This document shows, one piece after another, positions 1-5,708 of a stretch of DNA of 5,708 nt. Within the stretch, counting starts at the first letter, position 1. Each line of letters begins with the position of its first letter. The DNA is from Nitrososphaerota archaeon. GTDB lineage: Archaea; Thermoproteota; Nitrososphaeria_A; Caldarchaeales; Wolframiiraptoraceae. The notes under the pieces are model-generated. The model did no database searches. It had not been told where the DNA came from and worked only from the letters and a program-made list of their open reading frames with translations. The position numbers were made by a program, and so were the translations under genes. The stretch lies in assembly GCA_021160205.1 (NCBI GenBank), contig JAGHCZ010000005.1, positions 1 through 5,708 on the forward strand, in the 5' to 3' direction.

Positions 1-1299
1 AATTTTCGCCACGAAAAATCCGTTACAAAGATCCTTATGCGGATAAAGTCTCCTCGCCTCTTTCATTTCCCTCAATCCATTCGATCCGAGAGCTGGATCT
101 ATTTCGGATAGCTCAAACTCTGGATGCCGCTTTAGAAAGTCTTCCAGTAAGATCTCGTTCTCCTCCAGAGAAACGCTGCAAGTAGAATATACCAAGTAGC
201 CGTTTTCTTTAACGTGCTTAGCCGAGTTCTCCAACATTTTAGCCTGCAATCTCGCGAACATTTTCACGTGCCTAGGCTTAATCATCCACCTATACGCAGG
301 CTCTCTCCAAAACAGCCCCGTAGAGCTGCACGGCGGATCTATTAAAACGATATCTGCTTTAAAATTGAACGGCAGAGGATTGGTCGCATCTGCGAGAATG
401 TCTTCAACGATCTCTATTCCAGTTCTCCTAATTCTACGAAGATGCGTTCTGAGCCTCTCGATCGAAGAGTCAACCGATATCACTAAGCCCTTATTCTTCA
501 TTCGGATGCCCATTAAAGCGGTCTTAGCGCCCGGAGCCGCGCAAACATCCAATATCTTCATCTCTGGTTTGGGATCAGCTGCATGTACCGCGTAATAGCT
601 AGAAAAATCTTGGATGAGAATTACGCTTTTCTTAGCGAATTTCACTAGTTTCCGCGTGTCCTCCGCCCTTTTTAGAAGATAGATTCCTGGAAGTCTTTTG
701 TCCTCGGAAAGCTTGATTCCCGCTTTCTCAAGTTCTTCGAATATTTTGCCTCGAGACGCTAGAAGAGTATTAAACACTATATACGTTCTCGGCTTCTCCT
801 CATCCTGAAACTTCATAAGTTCTTTGGCGTCGCTTCTCCCCAAAACTCTGTAAAGCACTTTCACGAACCAATTCGGATAATTTTCGAGTTTAGGAACATC
901 GATTACCTTTCTCTCAATCGCCCTAATTACTCCAAGCCACGGCTCCACATCCCTAGGCCAGAGCTTTCCGATGGCCTTTCTGAGGGCTATTGCGAGCTTT
1001 TCCGGCTCTCCGAGGCTTAAATCAGATAATAATGCAGAAATAAGCAAGCTAAGCAGGATTCGAGATTCATCTGAGACCTCCGCTTCTCCTAAAAGCTCCT
1101 TCAGGGCGGAAGAAACCCTAAATTTATTGAGAGCATAAATGTAAAGGATCTTCCTAGCGAGCCTAAGAGCATTTGTACTAGGTTTATGGATCTTTGCGGC
1201 CTCGTAGAGACCCGCTTTAAGAGAGATCTCTTCTTCGACTTGCCGTTTTACCGCTAGGAACGCCATCGCAACGGCTTCAGCGGCCTCGTTAACGTTCAT
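1..1299 (-). CDS. RsmB/NOP2/Sun-family RNA (cytosine-5) methyltransferase, 3' end cut by window edge
   Basis: The reverse strand from ATG at 1299 reads 433 codons without a stop to position 1. Family members transfer a methyl group from S-adenosylmethionine to carbon 5 of cytosine in rRNA or tRNA. Seen: a helical N-terminal part (about residues 1-140) resembling the NusB-like RNA-binding domain of RsmB; an RTYIVFNTLL segment near residue 170, matching the family's R-x-NTL stretch; the SAM-binding motif DVCAAPGAKT (251-260); DPPCSSTG (321-328) with Cys324; and YSTCSVSLEENE with Cys374. By family knowledge the TCS cysteine (374) is the nucleophile and the PCS cysteine (324) helps release the product. 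The last residues read GFFVAKI, the usual final beta strand, so only a few residues are probably missing. It is divergent from polB. Whether the substrate is rRNA or tRNA cannot be told. The ATG is preferred over an in-frame TTG five codons upstream. Confidence 0.93.
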   Translation of the reverse strand, partial: MNVNEAAEAVAMAFLAVKRQVEEEISLKAGLYEAAKIHKPSTNALRLARKILYIYALNKFRVSSALKELLGEAEVSDESRILLSLLISALLSDLSLGEPEKLAIALRKAIGKLWPRDVEPWLGVIRAIERKVIDVPKLENYPNWFVKVLYRVLGRSDAKELMKFQDEEKPRTYIVFNTLLASRGKIFEELEKAGIKLSEDKRLPGIYLLKRAEDTRKLVKFAKKSVILIQDFSSYYAVHAADPKPEMKILDVCAAPGAKTALMGIRMKNKGLVISVDSSIERLRTHLRRIRRTGIEIVEDILADATNPLPFNFKADIVLIDPPCSSTGLFWREPAYRWMIKPRHVKMFARLQAKMLENSAKHVKENGYLVYSTCSVSLEENEILLEDFLKRHPEFELSEIDPALGSNGLREMKEARRLYPHKDLCNGFFVAKI

Positions 1300-1307
1300 C
1301 TTTGAGC

Positions 1308-1362
1308 GCTCCAAAACTCTTAACTTGAATCTTAACTTTTAATCTTCCGGCTCCAAAACTCT
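1308..1362. repeat. Short direct repeats in the divergent spacer
   Basis: The 13-mer gctccaaaactct occurs at 1308-1320 and again at 1350-1362, 42 bp apart. Between the copies, cttaactt occurs at 1319-1326 and 1331-1338, 12 bp apart, followed by a related ttaatctt. The second 13-mer overlaps the putative BRE/TATA region of polB, and the first sits just upstream of the methyltransferase start codon. The repeats are seen directly. A role as regulator-binding sites is inference, and short AT-rich repeats can arise by chance. Confidence 0.6.
1334..1345 (-). promoter_or_regulatory. Putative TATA element of the RNA methyltransferase gene
   Basis: Read on the minus strand, this stretch is agattaaaagtt, an AT-rich TATA-like element centred about 41 nt upstream of the ATG at 1299. 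With the usual archaeal spacing of about 26 nt from TATA to start site, transcription would begin near 1314, giving a leader of roughly 15 nt. The match to consensus is weak and an alternative AT-rich stretch near 1325 would make the gene leaderless. Confidence 0.35.
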
Positions 1363-1368
1363 AAATTA
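1354..1368 (+). promoter_or_regulatory. Putative BRE/TATA element of polB
   Basis: An A-rich stretch (caaaact) followed by ctaaatta at 1361-1368 resembles an archaeal BRE plus TATA box. The box is centred about 28 nt upstream of the ATG at 1393, so transcription would start within a few bases of the start codon. No Shine-Dalgarno-like sequence precedes the ATG (the preceding bases are cctgtttaatcggg), which agrees with a leaderless mRNA. Confidence 0.45.
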
Positions 1369-1392
1369 CTGCCGTTTACCTGTTTAATCGGG

Positions 1393-3888
1393 ATGGGGCA
1401 GACGAGCCTTGACGATCACGTTCTAAAGGACTTGTTCTTCCTAATCGGCTGCAGCTACGACGGTAAAGCCGGAAAAGCCTATCTTAAATTATTGAATCCG
1501 GAGACTCAGGAAGTTAAGATACTTTATGACGCTACGGGCCATAAGCCGTATTGCTACGTCAAAGAACCGCCCGAGAGAATCAAGGAAATGAAGCTTCCAG
1601 GCGTAGTAGACGTATCCACGGAGCGGAAGCTCGATCTCCTGAGGGATAAAGAAATAGAGTTAACGAAGATAATCGCCAGCGACCCGCTAGCCATAGGCGG
1701 CAGCAGAAGCTCGATTAGGGAGAAGGTTAAGGCCTGGGAGGCAGACATCCCATATCATCTATGCTACCTCTATGATCTCGCGCTCACTCCTTGCTTGCCA
1801 TATTACCTTTCCGATGAAAGGCTCGTTGCCGCGGCTCCAAGCAAAGAAGAAATTAAAGAGATCGTGGAAAGAGTTTTCGGAGATTTATCTGAGGAAGAAA
1901 AGACGCTTTTATTGGAGTGGGTCAGCCTTCTGGAAGCAGCTCAACCGAAGTTCAAGCACTTATCGCTAGACATCGAAGTTCTATCCCCGGTGGCCACGAG
2001 AGTTCCATCGCCGAGCAAGGCTAAGGATAAGGTAATAGCCGTAGCGTTGGTGGGAAACGATGGGCGGAGGGAGGTCTATCTGCTGAAGGTCTCAAAATTC
2101 AAAGAGCCGAAATCCTCGGGAGATTTCGAGATTAAGATATACGACGACGAGGCCAGCATGTTAAAAGACGTTTTCGAAGTAATGCCGAGCTATCCCGTGG
2201 TCGCGACCTTTAACGGAGACGACTTCGACATGCCGTATCTGAGACACAGAGGAGAAGCCCTTAAGATCTCGCGGGAGCAGATTCCGATAACCCTCGGAAG
2301 AGAGGGCGCATCCCTTAAACACGGGATACACATAGATCTCTATAAGCTCTTCATGAACAGAAGTATCCAAGTTTATGCATTTGACAACAGGTATAGAGAA
2401 CACACCCTCGAAGCGGTTGCTCAGGCTCTTCTAGGCAGAGGAAAGGTGGCGATAGAGAAGCCGATAAGCGAATTGACTAGCGACGAGCTCGCGAGATACT
2501 GCTTCCAAGACGCTCTCCTCGTCCACGATCTCTTAACATTCGATAACGAACTATTACTGAAGCTGTTAGTCGTTCTCTCTAGAATAAGCAAGATGCCGAT
2601 AGAGGACGTTTGCAGGCACGGCGTATCGGGATGGATTAAGAGCCTCCTTTATTTTGAGCATAGGAAACGCGGATGCTTGATACCGAGGCATGACGAGCTG
2701 ATGAAGGAGAAAGGAGTTATCTCGACGAAGGCGGTAATAGAGGGCAAGAAATACCGCGGAGCGATCGTGGTAGATCCTGTTCCCGGAACGCACTTCAACG
2801 TAACGGTGCTCGATTTTTCCTCGCTATATCCTTCAGTCCTAAAAGAATGGAATCTGAGCTATGAAACCGCGCGATGCCCCCATCCCGAATGCAGGGACAA
2901 CGTAGTTCCCGAAACATCACATTGGATATGTAAAAAGAGAAGAGGGATTCAGAGCGAGGTAATCGGGTGCTTAAGAGACATCAGGGTTAAATGGTATAAG
3001 CCGAAAAGCTCCGACCACAAGCTTCCGGAGAGCCAAAGAAGGTGGTATAGCGTGGTTCAAAGAGCGTTAAAGGTGTTTTTGAACGCAGCTTATGGGGTGT
3101 TCGGCTTCGAGGAGTTCCCGCTTTACTGCCCCCCGGTAGCGGAGAGCACGGCTGCGATAGCTAGGTACGCGTTTAAGAAGGCGGTCGCAAAGGCTAGAGA
3201 GCTGGGCGTAGAGGTTTTGTACGGCGACACGGATAGCCTTTTCCTAAAAACTTCAGATGAAAAAGTGATCAACGAGTTGGTGATGTGGGCGAAGAAGGAG
3301 CTTAAACTGGACTTAGAGCTCGATAAGAGGTATAGATACATCGTTTTTTCTCAGAGAAAGAAGAATTACTTGGGAGTAACGGATGAGGGAATAGTAGACG
3401 TGAAGGGCCTCACGGGAAAGAAGAGCCATATACCGAGGTTCATCAAAGGCGCATTCGAAGAGATGCTAAAGATTCTACGAGAAGTTAAGAACGAGAAAGA
3501 ATTCGAGGAAGCGAAGAAGAAGATAGAAGAAATAGTTAAGTCGAGATATTACGCATTGAAGAACGGAAAATACGATCTAGAAGATCTCTCATTTAAAGTG
3601 ATGCTCTCAAAGAGAGTGGACAGATATGTTAAAACGACTCCTCCCCACGTCAAAGCCGCTAAAAAACTCGTCAACAGGGGAATCACCGTCGTTCCGGGAG
3701 ACATAATTGCATACGTAAAAACTAGGGACAGCGACGGGGTCGAGCCCCTCGAATTCGCCAGAAAAGATCAAGTAGACGTAGATAAATACGTAGAATACCT
3801 CACATCCACCTTCGAACAAGTCCTAGATACCCTAGGAATAGACTTCGACAGAATACTAGGGGTAACCAGCCTAGAGCACTTCATGTGA
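1393..3888 (+). CDS. polB: Archaeal family B DNA polymerase (DNA-directed, with 3'-5' proofreading exonuclease)
   Basis: This is a complete 831-residue replicative-type DNA polymerase. The N-terminal domain (about 1-185) includes a KPYCY segment and an IREKVKAWEADIPYH segment, corresponding to the region that senses template uracil in archaeal PolB. The exonuclease domain has all three motifs: Exo I LDIE (Asp193, Glu195), Exo II NGDDFD (Asn274, Asp279) and Exo III YCFQD (Tyr369, Asp373). Polymerase motif A is DFSSLYPS from Asp474, motif B is KVFLNAAYG from Lys560, and motif C is YGDTDS (610-615) with Asp612 and Asp614. A KKNY motif (656-659) leads into the thumb. All catalytic residues are present, so it is not an inactivated paralogue. 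The Cys-bearing insert after motif A and the overall wording recall crenarchaeal/thaumarchaeal PolB1; Pyrococcus PolB is about 775 residues and Sulfolobus PolB1 about 880. The C-terminus ends in a degenerate PCNA-binding-like tail. The ATG at 1393 is the only nearby ATG that keeps the N-terminal domain. Confidence 0.97.
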   Translation: MGQTSLDDHVLKDLFFLIGCSYDGKAGKAYLKLLNPETQEVKILYDATGHKPYCYVKEPPERIKEMKLPGVVDVSTERKLDLLRDKEIELTKIIASDPLAIGGSRSSIREKVKAWEADIPYHLCYLYDLALTPCLPYYLSDERLVAAAPSKEEIKEIVERVFGDLSEEEKTLLLEWVSLLEAAQPKFKHLSLDIEVLSPVATRVPSPSKAKDKVIAVALVGNDGRREVYLLKVSKFKEPKSSGDFEIKIYDDEASMLKDVFEVMPSYPVVATFNGDDFDMPYLRHRGEALKISREQIPITLGREGASLKHGIHIDLYKLFMNRSIQVYAFDNRYREHTLEAVAQALLGRGKVAIEKPISELTSDELARYCFQDALLVHDLLTFDNELLLKLLVVLSRISKMPIEDVCRHGVSGWIKSLLYFEHRKRGCLIPRHDELMKEKGVISTKAVIEGKKYRGAIVVDPVPGTHFNVTVLDFSSLYPSVLKEWNLSYETARCPHPECRDNVVPETSHWICKKRRGIQSEVIGCLRDIRVKWYKPKSSDHKLPESQRRWYSVVQRALKVFLNAAYGVFGFEEFPLYCPPVAESTAAIARYAFKKAVAKARELGVEVLYGDTDSLFLKTSDEKVINELVMWAKKELKLDLELDKRYRYIVFSQRKKNYLGVTDEGIVDVKGLTGKKSHIPRFIKGAFEEMLKILREVKNEKEFEEAKKKIEEIVKSRYYALKNGKYDLEDLSFKVMLSKRVDRYVKTTPPHVKAAKKLVNRGITVVPGDIIAYVKTRDSDGVEPLEFARKDQVDVDKYVEYLTSTFEQVLDTLGIDFDRILGVTSLEHFM

Positions 3889-3901
3889 GACGTGCTCGAT
3901 A

Positions 3902-3912
3902 TTTTTATATTA
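3902..3912 (+). promoter_or_regulatory. Putative TATA box of the URO-D family gene; its T-run may also end polB transcription
   Basis: The sequence tttttatatta lies 14 bp after the polB stop codon. Its TATA-like core is centred about 31 nt before the ATG at 3939, which predicts a start site near 3933-3935 and a leader of only a few bases. The five T residues at 3902-3906 could also act as an archaeal oligo-T termination signal for polB. Both roles are inferred from position and composition. Confidence 0.5.
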
Positions 3913-3938
3913 AGTCGGTTTTCAAGGTTACTTTTGCT

Positions 3939-5240
3939 ATGGATTCTAGGACGAGGGTCTTAAGGGCGCTTGAGCATAAGGAGCCCGATAGAATTCCGAT
4001 CGATCTGGGCGGCATGCGTTCCTCGGGTATTATGGCGATCGCCTACGCGAATTTGAAAAGGTATCTCGGAATAAACGAAGGAGAGATAAGGGTTTACGAT
4101 ATGTGTCAGCAGCTCGCCGAGCCGGAGGAGTGGGCTCTCAATCGATTCAACGTTGATGTAATAGATGTCGATAGAACTCTTCCCCCAGCGTATCCCAAAA
4201 GCAGCGTCACTTGGGTCGATTGGACTCTGCCCGATGGAACTCCCTGTAAAATTCCTTCAGACTGGTATCCATCAATTGCTCCTGTAACAGTCATGCCTTG
4301 GAAGAAAGGAGAGGGCAAGCTGAAGCTCGTTAAAGAAAATTCATCGTGGTTGCTCAAGTGGGGAAATATAACTTGGGAGCGCATGTCGGAGAACAGCGTC
4401 TATTTCTCGGACACATATCATCCCTTGGAAAAAGCGGAATCAACTAAGGATATAGACGAATTCTTCGAGAAGGCTCATGACCCGGAAATACGTTACCCAT
4501 ATCTGCTTACAAAGGAGGATGTCGAAGGCTTGCGAGCCAAAGCAAAATATCTTTATGAAAACACGGATTACGCTCTCATGGCGGGCTTCGGAGGAAACTT
4601 CACAGAGGCGGGAGAGTTTCTGCTAGGCTACACGAAGTTTTTGTCTTACATAATGTTAAAGCGGAACTTCATAGAATATCTCTTCGACAAGCTATTAGAA
4701 TATTATAAAGCTAACTTGAAACTATGGCTCGGCGCTGTGAAAGATTACGCGCAAATAGCTGTATTTGGAGATGATTTCGGAACGCAGGCCGGACCTAAAT
4801 TTTCTCCGAGAGTTTACCGAGAAGTAGTTAAGCCGAGGGCCAGCGAGCTGTATAAATACGTGAAGAAGAGCTCGAACATGTACGTCTTCCTGCATTCATG
4901 CGGGTCGATCTACGAATTACTTCCAGAGATAATCGACGCGGGAGTTGAGGTGCTGAATCCGGTTCAAATCTCGGCTAGAAATATGGAGCCGGAGAAATTA
5001 AAACGCGAATTCGGAGACGAAATAGTTTTCTGGGGCGGGGGCGTGGATACTCAAAACGTTCTTTGGAAAGGGACTCCCGAGGACGTTAGGAAAAACGTGA
5101 TTGAGAATGTGAGCGTATTCGCTCCAGGAGGCGGCTTTATTTTCGCGACTGTGCACAACATCACGGCGAGAGTTCCACCGGAAAACATCCTCGCAGTCTA
5201 CGAAGCTTTGGAAGAGCATGGAAATTACCCGATAGACTGA
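3939..5240 (+). CDS. URO-D superfamily protein, probable cobamide-dependent methyltransferase (MtaA/demethylase-like)
   Basis: The 433-residue product belongs to the uroporphyrinogen decarboxylase superfamily, whose TIM-barrel members include HemE and the zinc-dependent methyltransferases that move methyl groups to or from corrinoid proteins. Seen: a typical N-terminus ending HKEPDRIPIDLGG; FGDDFGTQAGP (Asp278, Asp279); the zinc-type motif HSCGS (His319, Cys321); WGGGVDTQ; and a C-terminal VHNI...PPENI segment with His406. The HemE signature RQAGRY is absent, so haem synthesis is unlikely. The methyl donor cannot be deduced, and no corrinoid protein gene is nearby. An upstream in-frame GTG at 3885 would add 18 residues, overlap the polB stop and be read through the TATA box. 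The ATG at 3939 matches the family's usual MxSRxRVLxALxHKEPDR start and has a weak aaggt ribosome-binding-like stretch at 3924-3928. Other possibilities are a non-methyltransferase URO-D relative of unknown reaction. Confidence 0.88.
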   Translation: MDSRTRVLRALEHKEPDRIPIDLGGMRSSGIMAIAYANLKRYLGINEGEIRVYDMCQQLAEPEEWALNRFNVDVIDVDRTLPPAYPKSSVTWVDWTLPDGTPCKIPSDWYPSIAPVTVMPWKKGEGKLKLVKENSSWLLKWGNITWERMSENSVYFSDTYHPLEKAESTKDIDEFFEKAHDPEIRYPYLLTKEDVEGLRAKAKYLYENTDYALMAGFGGNFTEAGEFLLGYTKFLSYIMLKRNFIEYLFDKLLEYYKANLKLWLGAVKDYAQIAVFGDDFGTQAGPKFSPRVYREVVKPRASELYKYVKKSSNMYVFLHSCGSIYELLPEIIDAGVEVLNPVQISARNMEPEKLKREFGDEIVFWGGGVDTQNVLWKGTPEDVRKNVIENVSVFAPGGGFIFATVHNITARVPPENILAVYEALEEHGNYPID

Positions 5241-5257
5241 AGAATCCGTTTGTCTAA

Positions 5258-5268
5258 GTGTGTTTTTG
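5258..5268 (+). terminator. Candidate oligo-T terminator after the URO-D family gene
   Basis: About 20 nt after the stop codon at 5240 the sequence reads gtgtgtttttg, with five T residues at 5263-5267. A second T5 run lies at 5347-5351 (aatttttccc). Archaeal termination commonly uses oligo-T tracts in the non-template strand without a strong hairpin, and I see no strong stem here. Position supports the call, but sequence alone is weak evidence. Confidence 0.35.
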
Positions 5269-5358
5269 TAAAGCTTTGGATTGCTCTAAGATGCCCCCGT
5301 GGAAATTGTTTTAGATTAAGTACTAAAGAGAATTATGGATTATTAATTTTTCCCTGTC

Positions 5359-5366
5359 ATGCGCAT
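5359..5366. promoter_or_regulatory. 8-bp perfect palindrome upstream of the secreted-protein promoter
   Basis: The sequence atgcgcat is its own reverse complement. It ends about 15 bp before the TATA box at 5381, where archaeal activators or repressors often bind. The symmetry does not extend beyond eight bases, so an operator role is only a suggestion. Confidence 0.2.
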
Positions 5367-5371
5367 AGTTC

Positions 5372-5388
5372 GCCAGAAAAATTATAAG
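5372..5388 (+). promoter_or_regulatory. Putative BRE/TATA promoter of the secreted-protein gene
   Basis: A purine-rich BRE-like stretch (gccagaaaa) runs into attataag at 5381-5388. The TATA core is centred about 27 nt before the ATG at 5412, which would place the transcription start on or next to the start codon. No Shine-Dalgarno sequence is seen before the ATG, consistent with a leaderless transcript. This is the best promoter match in the window. Confidence 0.6.
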
Positions 5389-5411
5389 CGATCTTCAATC
5401 TTTGACGGCAT

Positions 5412-5708
5412 ATGAAAAGAGGATTAAACGAGCAACACGTTATTTTCGTTCTTTTCTTAATCGCTATAATAGCCTTATCATCAATTCCAGTTACTGCCTC
5501 AAAAGTAAATCATAATCAAATTATAAGCTTCGTAAAATCTCCCGACAATACCGAATTTTCCGTCACATTTAAAAGGCTATCAGCGCAATCAATAGTTTGC
5601 TCATTAGTTCCTCCGAATGCAAAATTCAAAGAAGTGAAGACTATTGATGGAGTGAATAAGATAATTTATGTAAAAGAACTTCACTTAAGGAATTACAAAT
5701 TTGTATGT
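5412..5708 (+). CDS. Secreted protein of unknown function, N-terminal part only
   Basis: An ATG at 5412 opens a frame of 99 codons that is still open at the right edge. The first 29 residues form a classical Sec-type signal peptide: a basic start (MKRGLNEQH), a hydrophobic core at residues 10-22 (VIFVLFLIAIIAL), and a likely cleavage after VTA (residue 29). The visible mature part is polar, with alternating beta-type stretches and a VPPNAKFKEV segment, and contains Cys63 and Cys99. I do not recognise the family; extracellular or envelope-associated location is the only supported inference. GC content of this stretch is about 32% by hand count, clearly below the upstream genes, which may mean recent acquisition or simply a different class of gene. 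The start is supported by the signal peptide and the well-placed TATA box. Confidence 0.75.
   Translation, partial: MKRGLNEQHVIFVLFLIAIIALSSIPVTASKVNHNQIISFVKSPDNTEFSVTFKRLSAQSIVCSLVPPNAKFKEVKTIDGVNKIIYVKELHLRNYKFVC

Noticed and set aside
365..595. Plus-strand open frame of 76 codons
   Set aside because: It lies antisense inside the RNA methyltransferase, over its most conserved motifs; it has no promoter-like signal or recognisable features.
1554..3819. Several short open frames inside polB, mostly on the minus strand
   Set aside because: All are 60-80 codons, overlap conserved polymerase motifs and show no protein-like features; they are by-products of the polB coding pattern.
1393..3888. 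PolB as an inactivated paralogue of the PolB2 type
   Set aside because: Exonuclease acids (193, 195, 279, 373) and polymerase acids (474, 612, 614) are all present.
4106..4384. Minus-strand open frame of 92 codons inside the URO-D family gene
   Set aside because: It is antisense to a well-supported gene, with low-complexity Ser/Gly/Thr content and no independent support. The same applies to the frame at 4998-5219.
3939..5240. Annotation as uroporphyrinogen decarboxylase (HemE)
   Set aside because: The RQAGRY substrate-binding signature is absent, while an HSCGS zinc-type motif and a VHNI...PPENI end typical of the wider superfamily are present; the length of 433 is also above the usual 340-370 of HemE.
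5241..5411. A small RNA or tRNA gene in the AT-rich spacer
   Set aside because: I looked on both strands for a tRNA-like fold, a C box with matching D box, and long hairpins, and saw none beyond short palindromes such as aaagcttt and atgcgcat.

Overview
The window looks like a chromosomal fragment of a thermophile-like archaeon, most likely from the TACK/Thaumarchaeota-related side of the tree. The main evidence is a family B DNA polymerase that reads like the crenarchaeal/thaumarchaeal type, from memory of the family rather than a search. Three of the four genes also have TATA-like boxes about 26-32 nt upstream of the start codon with little or no Shine-Dalgarno sequence, as in archaeal leaderless genes. 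Arginine is mostly AGA/AGG, and lines sampled from the main part average mid-40s percent GC. The genus cannot be fixed from sequence alone.

Layout. Positions 1-1299 (minus strand) hold an RsmB/NOP2/Sun-family RNA cytosine-5 methyltransferase whose last few residues run off the left edge. A 93-bp divergent spacer (1300-1392) carries short direct repeats and promoter-like AT tracts. Positions 1393-3888 (plus) encode a complete 831-residue replicative-type DNA polymerase B with proofreading and polymerase motifs intact. After a 50-bp gap with its own TATA-like box, positions 3939-5240 (plus) encode a 433-residue member of the uroporphyrinogen decarboxylase (URO-D) superfamily. It is of the cobamide-dependent methyltransferase type, not HemE. 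A 171-bp AT-rich spacer (5241-5411) contains oligo-T tracts, an 8-bp palindrome and a good TATA box. Positions 5412-5708 (plus) are the start of a secreted protein with a clear signal peptide, cut by the right edge.

How the genes relate. The methyltransferase (RNA modification) and the polymerase (replication and repair) are housekeeping information-processing genes sharing a divergent promoter region. The URO-D family gene follows the polymerase on the same strand but appears to have its own promoter, and no corrinoid protein or partner methyltransferase is visible in the window. The secreted protein lies in markedly more AT-rich DNA (about 32% GC by hand count) and seems to be a separate unit.

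I found no CRISPR array, mobile element, tRNA or rRNA, and no convincing undescribed system. The points worth a second look are the possible all-but-Cys zinc site of the URO-D protein, the uracil-pocket region and PIP-like tail of the polymerase, the repeats in the divergent spacer, and the compositional break at the right end.
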